Assembly: GCA_030622115.1 (NCBI GenBank)
Contig: JAUXGN010000012.1
Coordinates: 1 to 64,000 of the forward strand
Length of the DNA: 64,000 bases
Direction: 5' to 3'
Source: Candidatus Eiseniibacteriota bacterium
GTDB taxonomy: Bacteria > Joyebacterota > Joyebacteria > Joyebacterales > Joyebacteraceae
Under the pieces are notes generated by a model that saw only the letters and a list, made by a program, of their open reading frames with translations, made no database searches and had not been told where the DNA came from. A program made the position numbers and the translations under genes. This document shows positions 55,309 to 64,000 of this stretch, piece by piece; position 1 is the stretch's first letter, and each line of letters starts with the position of its first letter.

Positions 55309-57909
55309 ATGAAGTCCATCTTGAAGACCCTTGCGGTTGTCACCGCCCTGCTTCTTCTGGTCACCGTGGCGGCCGGAGCCGGCGAGACGATCAGGCGCGT
55401 TCTCCCTGAGAACGGCATGACGGTCATCCTGCAGGAGAATCACTCGTCACCGGTCATCAACATGCGGTTCTACGTGAAGGCCGGGAGCATCTACGAGGGC
55501 GAGTATCTTGGAGCCGGCATCTCCCACTACTGTGAGCATATTCTGAGCGACGGCACGACGACCCGTACGCTCGAAGAGATCGAGAGAGAGATCGAGGCGA
55601 TAGGAGGCGGGTACAACGCCTATACCACCAAGGATCACACCTGCTACTTCATCGAAACGTCAAGCGAGCACTTCGACAAGGCCCTCGAACTCCTGTCCGA
55701 CCAGGCCATGAACGCCTGCCTGCCACAGGAGCAGGTTGACGCGCAGCACGGCGTCATAACGCGCGAGATCAACATGGGCTACGATGAGCCTGGGCGGCGG
55801 ATCTACGCGCTTTTCGGGGAGACCATGTTCTCGCGACACCCCGCCAAGTTTCCGGTGATCGGGTACATCGAGAATTTCCTCAGGCTGACAAGGGACGATC
55901 TCGCCGGCTATATCGACAAGATGTACGTTCCAAACAACATCGTTTTCGTTGTCGCCGGTGACTTCGACGCCGAGGAAGCCTACGCAAAGATCCGCGAAGC
56001 ATTCATCGAGTTTGAGCGGCGCCCTCTGGAGATCCCTACGCTGACCGCCGAGCCTCCACAGCTTGGACGCCGCACTCTCAGGGCTGAGCGCGACCTGGAC
56101 ATGGCATATGTCATGATGGGCTTCCACACTGTTGCGCTGTCTGACCCCGATCTCTACCCGCTGGATGTTCTGTCGTACATCATGTCCGCAGGTGAGAGTT
56201 CCAGGCTTCACAGGAAGCTCGTGGAGGAGCTTGGCCTCGCCTATAACGTGACGAGTTGGTCCAGCACTCCGTCGTACGGAGCCGGAACGTTCGTCGTCTC
56301 GATGACGATGGATCCAGCGAACATCGATGCAGCCGTGGACGCGGTCCTCGATGAGCTTTATCTCGTTACCAAGAGAAGTGTATCGAAATCGGAGCTTGCC
56401 AAGGCCAAGAGACTCAAGGCCGCCGAATTCCATCTGGGGCGGCAGGATATGGAGAGCATCGCCTCAAGTCTCGGTACTTCGGAGCTCTCGACAGGCAATC
56501 CCGATTTCGACGCGCTCTATGTCTCTCACATACAGGACGTGACCGCTCAGGAGATCCGCGAGGCGGCCGCAAGATACTTCTATGACGACAACCTCGGCGT
56601 AGCCATCCTCGAGCCCATCGTGGAGGAAGCGACCGCAACACTGACCAGCTCGGTCGAGGTCGAGGTCGGCGAGATCGAGAGGCACGTCCTGGATAACGGT
56701 CTCACCGTTCTCATCAAGGAGAACCGCACTAGCCCGATAGTGACGGTCGGAAGCTACTCGTTCGGCGGCACCCGTTTCGAAAGCACGGACAGGAGCGGAC
56801 TCGGCAATTTCGTGGCGCAGATGATGCCCCGTGGCACGAAGAAGAGAAGCGGCTCTCGCATATCGGAGGCATTCGATTCGATGGGCGCCGTCTACTACAC
56901 ATCAGGCAATCACACAAGAATACAGTCAGAGCTGACGTTGCTCTCCGACGATTTCTCAGATGGCCTCGAGATCTTTGCGGACATCCTGGTGAATCCGGAG
57001 TTCGATTCTGTGCAGGTCGAGAAGGAACGCGAGCTTGTTCAGGCTGCCGTTCTCGCCCGCCGGGACAATTGGACGGCGGATGCGCTCGACAGAATGCGAC
57101 TGGAGCTTCTGGGAGATCATCCCTACGCGATGCCGTCGGTTGGAACGGAGGAGACGATCGCCGCCATCACGCGCGAGGACATTGTTCTTCACCACGCGAT
57201 GTATGTGGCTCCGGACAACACGGTACTCACGGTCTTTGGTGACGTGGATCCGGACGAGGCGCTCGCGCTGGTCGAGAAGGCATTCCGCAAGTGGGAACCG
57301 TCAGGCGTGGTGCTGCCCGAATCGGTGCCTGCTCCTGAGAGGACTGAGCCCGCGACGTTCACCAGCTACCACAGTAGAGCTCAGACTGTCATAGCTATCG
57401 GCTACGATGGAATGCCCTACGAATCAGAGGATCGCTACGCGACTGACGTACTCGACGCCGTCATATCCGGTATCTACTACCCGGGCGGTCGGCTGCACGC
57501 CGATCTGCGCGGGCAGGGTCTTGTCTACGTGGTACATGCATTCAACTGGACCGGCTACGATATCGGCTACTTCGCGATCTACGCGGCCACATTCGATGAG
57601 GCCCTCGATCAGGCGATGGGCATCATCGAAGGGCACATGGGACGGATCACAGAAGAACTCGTGACCGAAGAGGAGCTTGAGCTGGCGAAGCAGCTCTGCA
57701 TCATCATGGACCAGACATCGAACCAGACCAACTCCAGCCAGGCGACCGATGCCGCGATTGCGGAACTCTACGGCCTCGGATACGACCACACGGAAGACTA
57801 CGATGAGAGGATCAGGGAGATAACCCGGGAGGATGTTCTCCGAGTTGCCGGCAAGTACCTGAGGAACCCGGTTACGATGCTCAGGCGACCGGAGCCGGAA
57901 GAGGGCTAG
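55309..57909 (+). CDS. M16 family zinc metallopeptidase, two-domain, secreted
   Basis: Signal peptide; inverzincin HYCEH in GAGISHYCEHILSDGTTTRTLEEIEREIEAIGGGYNAYTTKDHTCYFIE; second M16-like half lacks HxxEH. Confidence 0.94.
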   Translation: MKSILKTLAVVTALLLLVTVAAGAGETIRRVLPENGMTVILQENHSSPVINMRFYVKAGSIYEGEYLGAGISHYCEHILSDGTTTRTLEEIEREIEAIGGGYNAYTTKDHTCYFIETSSEHFDKALELLSDQAMNACLPQEQVDAQHGVITREINMGYDEPGRRIYALFGETMFSRHPAKFPVIGYIENFLRLTRDDLAGYIDKMYVPNNIVFVVAGDFDAEEAYAKIREAFIEFERRPLEIPTLTAEPPQLGRRTLRAERDLDMAYVMMGFHTVALSDPDLYPLDVLSYIMSAGESSRLHRKLVEELGLAYNVTSWSSTPSYGAGTFVVSMTMDPANIDAAVDAVLDELYLVTKRSVSKSELAKAKRLKAAEFHLGRQDMESIASSLGTSELSTGNPDFDALYVSHIQDVTAQEIREAAARYFYDDNLGVAILEPIVEEATATLTSSVEVEVGEIERHVLDNGLTVLIKENRTSPIVTVGSYSFGGTRFESTDRSGLGNFVAQMMPRGTKKRSGSRISEAFDSMGAVYYTSGNHTRIQSELTLLSDDFSDGLEIFADILVNPEFDSVQVEKERELVQAAVLARRDNWTADALDRMRLELLGDHPYAMPSVGTEETIAAITREDIVLHHAMYVAPDNTVLTVFGDVDPDEALALVEKAFRKWEPSGVVLPESVPAPERTEPATFTSYHSRAQTVIAIGYDGMPYESEDRYATDVLDAVISGIYYPGGRLHADLRGQGLVYVVHAFNWTGYDIGYFAIYAATFDEALDQAMGIIEGHMGRITEELVTEEELELAKQLCIIMDQTSNQTNSSQATDAAIAELYGLGYDHTEDYDERIREITREDVLRVAGKYLRNPVTMLRRPEPEEG

Positions 57910-57935
57910 CTGGACGAGAATCGAGGATCATACAC

Positions 57936-57979
57936 GAGCCGGCGCGGGGGCAGCGTGAGTATCAGCCCTCCGCCGGCTC
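57936..57979. terminator. Possible bidirectional hairpin at the M16/PAP2 convergent junction
   Basis: GAGCCGGCG ... CGCCGGCTC, 9-bp stem with a 26-nt loop. Confidence 0.35.
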
Positions 57980-58543
57980 CGTCACGTTTCTTCTCTCCCA
58001 CCTGCGGCGCACAGCGACAACGATCCAGATGGCTGCTCGGCCGCAGGCCACTCCCAGGATTGCCCCGGCCAGAACATCCAGGGGGTAGTGCACACCGACG
58101 TAGACCCTCGAATAGGCCACGAGGATTGCGAACGCAATGAAGATGATCGCAAGGCGCGGCCAGCGCCACGCCAGCACCGTCGCCATCCCGAATGAGTTGG
58201 TCGCGTGGGACGATGGAAAGGAGAACGCCCCGGATCTTCTGACGAGAAGCCGCATCTCCTCAAGAGGAAGAGCGTTGCAGGGTCGCACCCTTCGCACGAG
58301 CGGTTTGAGCAGGGCGCTCGACAGTTGGTCCGACAGCGCTACTGCGATGATGAGCATGACGGCCGCCATCCTGCCGCGCCGCCCACCCCAGATCAGAAGC
58401 GCGATCCACAGGCCTCCTAGCGCCGGATACCAGTTCTCCTGCCTCGTGACGGCGGGCATGATCGCATCCAGAATGGGACAATAGGCAATCCCATTCAGGA
58501 ACGCGAAGAGGCTCTGGTCAATGGCGATCACTTGATCGATCAC
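57962..58543 (-). CDS. PAP2-family phosphatase
   Basis: KPLVRRVRPCNAL ... SFPSSHATNSFGMATVL ... YSRVYVGVHYPLDVLAGAILG: three PAP2 motifs. Confidence 0.93.
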   Translation of the reverse strand: MIDQVIAIDQSLFAFLNGIAYCPILDAIMPAVTRQENWYPALGGLWIALLIWGGRRGRMAAVMLIIAVALSDQLSSALLKPLVRRVRPCNALPLEEMRLLVRRSGAFSFPSSHATNSFGMATVLAWRWPRLAIIFIAFAILVAYSRVYVGVHYPLDVLAGAILGVACGRAAIWIVVAVRRRWERRNVTEPAEG

Positions 58544-60267
58544 GGAGAATCTCCAGCCTGTTCATCCAAGCCGTTCCGAAGCCGCGCGGCGCGCTCATCC
58601 TCCTGCTTCGCCTCGATCTCGTCCTCGCTGAGATGAGGAGCATCCCAATGCAATCGGTAGACGACCATCTCAGGCCCCCCGCAGACGATGTTGTCCTCAA
58701 GAACGACTCGGTACACAGGCTCGAATACGGCCTCTCCCCTCACCATCTCCGGATACCAATTCGGAAAGAGAGCTGCGTAGTCCGGTCTCCTCTCCTTGAG
58801 GAACGAGAACACGGCCGACTCCCGGCTGACTCCCGGCTTCATGTATGCCAACACCTCAGGTGAAACAAGCCCGCACGTATCCAGAACCTCGCGCTGAGAA
58901 AAATATGTGATCGCGCCGATGTCGTTCGTGGCCAGTGTCGCATCCGCGGGCAAGCTGAGATCGATCCACCGCCCCAGGGCGACTTGCATTTCCTCGATAT
59001 TCGCGACTTCTCTGCCGTAGATGCGGCCGCGGTACCAGCCGTTTCTGACCTGAGCGGACAGCGCTATCACCATGAGGCCCCATATGAGCGCGCGCTCAAG
59101 TGCGATCCGCGCCGGCTGACCCATGAACTTCGCCTCTCCAAGAACGCGCGACGCGTAGCTCGCCGCTCCATACATTCCGATCGTCCCCATGATCAGCATG
59201 AACGGCGCAACCGGAGTAATGTATCGTCCTCCCTGGTAACCAGCGGTCCCAAATGGAACGAACACTCCGATCGCGAGCGGAAACAGTAGAACCGAAAGCG
59301 GGATGATGAAAGAGCGGTACTTGCTTCCCTCCACGAACGGAAGCAGGAACACCATGCGAAGAGCTCCCAGACCCGCGAACACGAAAAGGAGCGGGTTGTT
59401 GTCCAAGCTCTCGTGCATGAAGGAGAGGAAGTAGTCGAACGGCCTCACAGTAAGGGAACGTAGGAACTCGACCCCACTGTGACTGGCGAACGCGGCTATC
59501 ATGCCTGCGTTCCACTGAAGGGCCTTCGCATACGCCGTGTTCGGCAGAAAGCCTATTCCGAACCTCTTGCTGAACAGCAGGAACGGAGACACGATGAGCA
59601 GGAAAAGGACGATATGGATGGCCGTCGGCAGTAGCCAATTGCGTGCGGCCAGCTCCCTCCATCTGATTAGCTTGCTGGAGAGGATCCTGTCGAGCATCGC
59701 AGCGACGAAGAAGACGGTACACTCCGGACGAGCGAGCGCAGCGAGCCCCAGCGCCACCGTCGATATGTACTGGCGTTTGTCACCGGGGGTCGAATACAGA
59801 ACGTGCGCCATGATCCCCGCGAGGCTCAGAGTCACGGCCAGCGTGACCTCCATGCCTGAGAGCGAAGCCCAAGTGAGCCGTGACAGCGAAGCCAGGAGCA
59901 CGGCGGCGAAAAGGGCCTCCCTCGAATCTCCCGAGATCGTCCTCACAAGCACGTAGACGAAGTAGACGGATAGTGAAAGGAAGAAAACGCCCATAAGCTT
60001 GGCAGCGAACACGACGTCTCCCCCGATGAGATAGCCGGTCCCCATCACGAGCGTCCAGAGTGGAGCCGTGGAACCGGAAACCGGCACGCCGGGGTTGTAC
60101 GAGAATCCGTTGCCAAGAACAAGATTGCGCGCGAACTGGGCGTGTATCCACGCATCATCGAGTGGGAAGCCGAACGCACCGGCGATCGTGTACTCGCGCC
60201 ACAGATAGTAACCCACGAAAACGAGCATGATCATGAGCGCAATGGTGATGTGTCTACGTGCTTCCAT
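58540..60267 (-). CDS. Polytopic membrane glycosyltransferase-like protein (GT39/ArnT-like)
   Basis: AFGFPLDDAWIHAQFARNLVLGNGFSYNPGVPVSGSTAPLWTLVMGTGYL followed by many TM segments. Confidence 0.75.
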   Translation of the reverse strand: MEARRHITIALMIMLVFVGYYLWREYTIAGAFGFPLDDAWIHAQFARNLVLGNGFSYNPGVPVSGSTAPLWTLVMGTGYLIGGDVVFAAKLMGVFFLSLSVYFVYVLVRTISGDSREALFAAVLLASLSRLTWASLSGMEVTLAVTLSLAGIMAHVLYSTPGDKRQYISTVALGLAALARPECTVFFVAAMLDRILSSKLIRWRELAARNWLLPTAIHIVLFLLIVSPFLLFSKRFGIGFLPNTAYAKALQWNAGMIAAFASHSGVEFLRSLTVRPFDYFLSFMHESLDNNPLLFVFAGLGALRMVFLLPFVEGSKYRSFIIPLSVLLFPLAIGVFVPFGTAGYQGGRYITPVAPFMLIMGTIGMYGAASYASRVLGEAKFMGQPARIALERALIWGLMVIALSAQVRNGWYRGRIYGREVANIEEMQVALGRWIDLSLPADATLATNDIGAITYFSQREVLDTCGLVSPEVLAYMKPGVSRESAVFSFLKERRPDYAALFPNWYPEMVRGEAVFEPVYRVVLEDNIVCGGPEMVVYRLHWDAPHLSEDEIEAKQEDERAARLRNGLDEQAGDSP

Positions 60268-60322
60268 TCCCTGCCTGTTGTTCCTGGGCCTGAGGAAAGC
60301 GTTCCGGAGGATCGGACGTTAC

Positions 60323-63307
60323 CTATCGTTTCAGACGTTCTATCTCTTCTCGCACACGCTGAGCATTGCTTGCAGCCGGAGCATTGGCCAGATAGCGCTC
60401 GAGCGCCGCAAGCCGGGCCCCGGTCTCTCCCCTGATCTCATGGATCATCGCCATGTTGAGATGCGCTTCAGAACAGTCAGGATCCTGGTCCAGGGCCGTG
60501 CAGAACTGTGCCTCCGCATCCGCTATGCGTCCAAGCTCCACAAGCTCGGCGCCCAGGAGACACCTGGGTTGAGGAAGATGCGGCGCTTCCTTCACGGCCG
60601 CTTCGAAGTAGCGCAGCGCTTCTTCGGGGCGTTGCTCCGCACGCAGAGCCGACCCGAGGCGGCACAGGAGCTTGCTTAGCGCCTCCATTGCCTCGGGCTC
60701 ACCCGGACTCGCGCTCGCAGCATCGCGGTAGGTGCTCAGAGCATCTTCCTGCCTGCCCGCCTCCTCAGCCACGATACCCCGACCCAGGAAGCGTCTGGAC
60801 AGCGCGCGCGACTCGATGGCCTCTACGATCCGTTCTCCCTCTTCGCCCTCGGGTATGTCCGTCAATATGGTCTCCGGGGTCGAGCGGTAGGAATCGAGCG
60901 CGATCAGCTGCTCCGCCTTCGACTGGCGGTACATGTTCTTGGGCGCCGAAAATTCGAGTTCCAGACCGTTGTCCGTATGAATGGGCGCATCGCCCGCGTA
61001 GCTCCTCATGGCTCCGCTTCCCATTAGGAAGAGGCCCGTGTAGTCGAGAGGCGTGCGAACACCCACGGATCTCAGATCCGCCCCGACCGACTCATCTGCA
61101 AGACGCCTCGTCAGAAGCCCGTAGTCCAGCTTCATCTCGCCAACCGTTCCGACGAGCATGTAGTCAATGCCGGGATCCAGCTCCCAAACCGAGGCGTTCG
61201 CGAACACATCGCTGAAGGTCCGCACGATCATTCTGAACTCGTCGGGTGACATGTTGTACGCCTGGAACCACATCCCCACAACTCCGCCGGGATTCATTCT
61301 GTCGCGCGCGAGAGTGAAAAACTCACGAGTGAAGAGGTTGGAGATGCCGGCAATCCATGGATTCGAGGGCTGCGAGATCATGACGTCGTATCGCCGCGCC
61401 GTGAACGCCACATGGTTCCGGCCGTCCTCGATCACGATCCTGAGACGAGGATCATCCATGCAGTGGCCGTTGGCCTCCGCGAAGAATGTCTCGGCGACTT
61501 CGATCATCGCAGGTGCAATCTCGACGCAGTCGATGGACTCGATCGGATAGCTGAGTGCCGCTCCGGCCGTGACGCCGCTGGCAAGACCGATGACCAAGAC
61601 ATCACGTGGGTCCTGGTGAAGCATCATTGGCGTATGGGCGAGAAGCTTCTGCGTCCGCATGTCCGGCCCCGTGGACGCTTCCGTCTTTCCGTTCGACTGG
61701 AGGTAGATGTCGCTCCTCGCCTGCCGAACGGTCACCGTAGTGGCGACACCTTCCTTGTGGTAGAGAACTGTTCCGAAAAGGCGGATCGCATCCTCCTTGG
61801 ACACGTCCCACGACCGCGCCTCATTCATGTACATGTCGGCGTAGAGATACGCACCGCTGGACATGATGACGGGATCCCACGAGGGCATTGCCGGTACGAC
61901 CGCCACGAGAAGCAGAGCCGCCACACCCACTGTTACGAACTTCCGGACACGCGTCGGAGAGGCGCCTGAGAGCAGAATCGTGATCCCAAGGATGAGGTTC
62001 ACGACCACGGCGACCGCGATCGTTCGCTGAATCCCGAGCCACGGTATCAGCAGGAACCCCCCGGCGAAGGCGCCGAGGATGTTTCCAACGGTGTTCGCCG
62101 CGTACACATTGCCCACCGACCTGCCGACCGATTCCACACGCCTTGTGCAGATCCGTATCGCCGTCGGGAAAACGCCGCCCATGAGAACCGTGGGTATGAG
62201 AATGACCAGAAAGACGATGGCGAACTCAACGAACATGAGCGTCGCGAAGGAACCCTTGTTGCTCTCTACAACCGCCACCATCCAGACAGGCAGCTTCCCG
62301 AGAACGGGCACCACGAGTAGCGCCGCCGCTCCTATTCCCACCTGAAGGGTTCCGAGCGTGGAGAGAAGATGACGAGATCTGTCTACGAAGCGTGAGAAGA
62401 CGGTCGTACCGATCGCCAGACCAAGAATGTAGGCCGTGAGGATCAGACTCATGGCGTAGACCGACGAGCCTATTGTGAGAGACAGCGTGCGCATCCACGC
62501 TACCTGGTAGACCAACGCTGCGAAGCCCGAACACGCGAGAGCCGCCAGCACGAGCGCGAGCACCCAGTTCCGCGACTCCGGTTGCGTGGGCTCCGGCTGC
62601 ATGCGCTCCGGCCGCGTTGGCTCCGGCTTCGCTCCGCGTTCACGGGCCTTCGGCGCGCGCCCTCCACTCTCCTCGGCCTTCTCCCGCCGGTAGCGAATAA
62701 GAACCAGCGCAGACACGACGATGTTGATGCCCGCCGCGATGAAAACGGTACCGATGATGCCGAACCTCGGCATGAGTACGAAGCCCGCTGCGAACGAGCC
62801 AATGACCGCTCCGAATGTGTTGACGGCATAGAGCCGACCGACGGTCATGCCCAGATTGTCATACTTCGTTGTGAAGTACTTCGAGAGAACGGGCAGCGTC
62901 GCACCCATCAGAGTCGTTGGAATGAGAAGCACTATGCCCGAGATGAGAAATCTGATGAGACTGAACGTGTGGAATGTTGCCTCGAATCCCTGGTATGCGG
63001 CGCGGTAGATCGGGATCGTGGCAGCAACGATGACGGGCACGAGGAGACAGAAAACGCCGATCAGACCTTCAAGTATGCCATAGACGCGAAGAGGGTCAGA
63101 CCGGCGATCTATGATCTTGCCGGCGATGAAACTCCCCAGGGCCAGACCAGCCATGAAGACCGTGAGGACAGTCGTGATGGAGTAGACGGTGGCCCCCATC
63201 ACGCGCTCCAGCAGGCGCGCCCAGACAACCTCATAGACAAGGCCCGACAGTCCCGAAAGGAAGAAGAACCAGAGGACGAGTGTCTTCGATCTGGACTGCG
63301 CGAGCAT
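60323..63307 (-). CDS. Fused MFS transporter / spermidine synthase-like protein with C-terminal TPRs
   Basis: FFFLSGLSGLVYEVVWARLLERVMGATVYSI; many TM helices; DVLVIGLASGVTAGAALSYPIESIDCVEIAPAMIEVAETFF...YDVMISQPSNPWIAGISNLFTREFF; TPRs. Confidence 0.9.
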   Translation of the reverse strand: MLAQSRSKTLVLWFFFLSGLSGLVYEVVWARLLERVMGATVYSITTVLTVFMAGLALGSFIAGKIIDRRSDPLRVYGILEGLIGVFCLLVPVIVAATIPIYRAAYQGFEATFHTFSLIRFLISGIVLLIPTTLMGATLPVLSKYFTTKYDNLGMTVGRLYAVNTFGAVIGSFAAGFVLMPRFGIIGTVFIAAGINIVVSALVLIRYRREKAEESGGRAPKARERGAKPEPTRPERMQPEPTQPESRNWVLALVLAALACSGFAALVYQVAWMRTLSLTIGSSVYAMSLILTAYILGLAIGTTVFSRFVDRSRHLLSTLGTLQVGIGAAALLVVPVLGKLPVWMVAVVESNKGSFATLMFVEFAIVFLVILIPTVLMGGVFPTAIRICTRRVESVGRSVGNVYAANTVGNILGAFAGGFLLIPWLGIQRTIAVAVVVNLILGITILLSGASPTRVRKFVTVGVAALLLVAVVPAMPSWDPVIMSSGAYLYADMYMNEARSWDVSKEDAIRLFGTVLYHKEGVATTVTVRQARSDIYLQSNGKTEASTGPDMRTQKLLAHTPMMLHQDPRDVLVIGLASGVTAGAALSYPIESIDCVEIAPAMIEVAETFFAEANGHCMDDPRLRIVIEDGRNHVAFTARRYDVMISQPSNPWIAGISNLFTREFFTLARDRMNPGGVVGMWFQAYNMSPDEFRMIVRTFSDVFANASVWELDPGIDYMLVGTVGEMKLDYGLLTRRLADESVGADLRSVGVRTPLDYTGLFLMGSGAMRSYAGDAPIHTDNGLELEFSAPKNMYRQSKAEQLIALDSYRSTPETILTDIPEGEEGERIVEAIESRALSRRFLGRGIVAEEAGRQEDALSTYRDAASASPGEPEAMEALSKLLCRLGSALRAEQRPEEALRYFEAAVKEAPHLPQPRCLLGAELVELGRIADAEAQFCTALDQDPDCSEAHLNMAMIHEIRGETGARLAALERYLANAPAASNAQRVREEIERLKR

Positions 63308-63483
63308 CGGACAACTCCCGTCGTACGTAAGGACAGGGTCCGACGCCCTGTCACGCTGACAATCCACGTGTTTCATCCTATAGGCCCGTCACCTCGTAGT
63401 CAACACTAACAGCCCGGCAGGGAGTTCCTCCTTCCGGATGGCGCCGGCTTCGCGGGGTACATGTGGCCGCGGAACGTACAAGA

Positions 63484-63506
63484 GGCTCGAGGATGACCCT
63501 CGAGCC
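63484..63506 (-). terminator. Perfect 9-bp hairpin downstream of the FlgD-tailed gene
   Basis: GGCTCGAGG-ATGAC-CCTCGAGCC. Confidence 0.6.
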
Positions 63507-63570
63507 CCTGCACTGAATCAGGATGCGCGCTCCCTGATGCCTCCGCCGCACGTGGCGGCTGAACTCCAGC

Positions 63571-64000
63571 CTACCGCAGCAGAACCATCTTCCTCTCCAG
63601 CTCCAGGCCGTCCGCCCGAAGGCTGTAGAAATAGACGCCTGATGCGAGTTCGGAGCCGTCATCGCTTCTGCCGTCCCAGATGGCCTCATACCTATCCGGG
63701 CCGAGATCAACGTTCACCAGCCGTCTCACGCGCCTCCCGTTCACGTCGAAGATGTCGATGATGACCCTCGATGCCGCAGGGATCTCGTAGGTGATGCGCG
63801 TAATGGGGTTGAACGGATTGGGCGCATTCTGGAAGAGAGCGAGCTGATCGGGCGCCGGCCAATCCGGAACGTCCGAGTCGGTGGTGGTTGAGAAATCACC
63901 ATCCGAATCGTCGTATGATGCCAGCCCGGCTCCGTCGCGCGCGATCACGCGAATGCGTGTCGTCTCGCTGGAGCTGTCCGGAACCGACCACATGAACGAT
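63571..64000 (-). CDS. C-terminal part of a secreted protein with FlgD-like tail (5' end beyond the window)
   Basis: LALFQNAPNPFNPITRITYEIPAASRVIIDIFDVNGRRVRRLVNVDLGPDRYEAIWDGRSDDGSELASGVYFYSLRADGLELERKMVLLR. Confidence 0.85.
   Translation of the reverse strand, partial: SFMWSVPDSSSETTRIRVIARDGAGLASYDDSDGDFSTTTDSDVPDWPAPDQLALFQNAPNPFNPITRITYEIPAASRVIIDIFDVNGRRVRRLVNVDLGPDRYEAIWDGRSDDGSELASGVYFYSLRADGLELERKMVLLR

Noticed and set aside
56650-57909. Second active site in the C-terminal half of the M16 protein
   Set aside because: No HxxEH motif found; the half looks like the usual inactive M16 partner domain.

Overview
This 64 kb, GC-rich window looks like ordinary chromosome from a Gram-negative-type bacterium; RND/TolC genes and FlgD-like secretion tails suggest an FCB-like or candidate-phylum lineage, which is inference only. 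One IS256-family element sits at the left edge. The core is a nearly complete dcw division/cell-wall cluster on the minus strand: mraZ - STAS - rsmH - ftsL - ftsI - murE - murF - mraY - murD - ftsW - murG - murC - murB - ftsQ - ftsA - ftsZ - TPR - radical SAM. Flanking genes include recG, rpmB, an anti-sigma kinase/STAS pair, a (PAS-GAF)x3 hybrid histidine kinase, two gingipain-like C25 proteases with FlgD-like C-terminal tails plus the tail of a third such protein, divergent tRNA-Ala(GGC)/tRNA-Leu(CAA) genes, an RND efflux operon coupled to rsgA, a DUF5916-like protein, an M16 peptidase and an MFS-spermidine synthase-TPR fusion. No CRISPR array, prophage or defence island was seen. The most interesting signals are: a textbook MraZ operator (three TGGG boxes at exact 10-bp spacing just downstream of a TTGACA/TACTAT promoter); short tandem repeats that copy the 3' end of a gene, including its stop codon, into convergent intergenic space; an apparently non-phosphorylatable STAS protein inserted between mraZ and rsmH; and protease promoters carrying a dyad or a structured leader. 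No strong evidence of a wholly new system was found.
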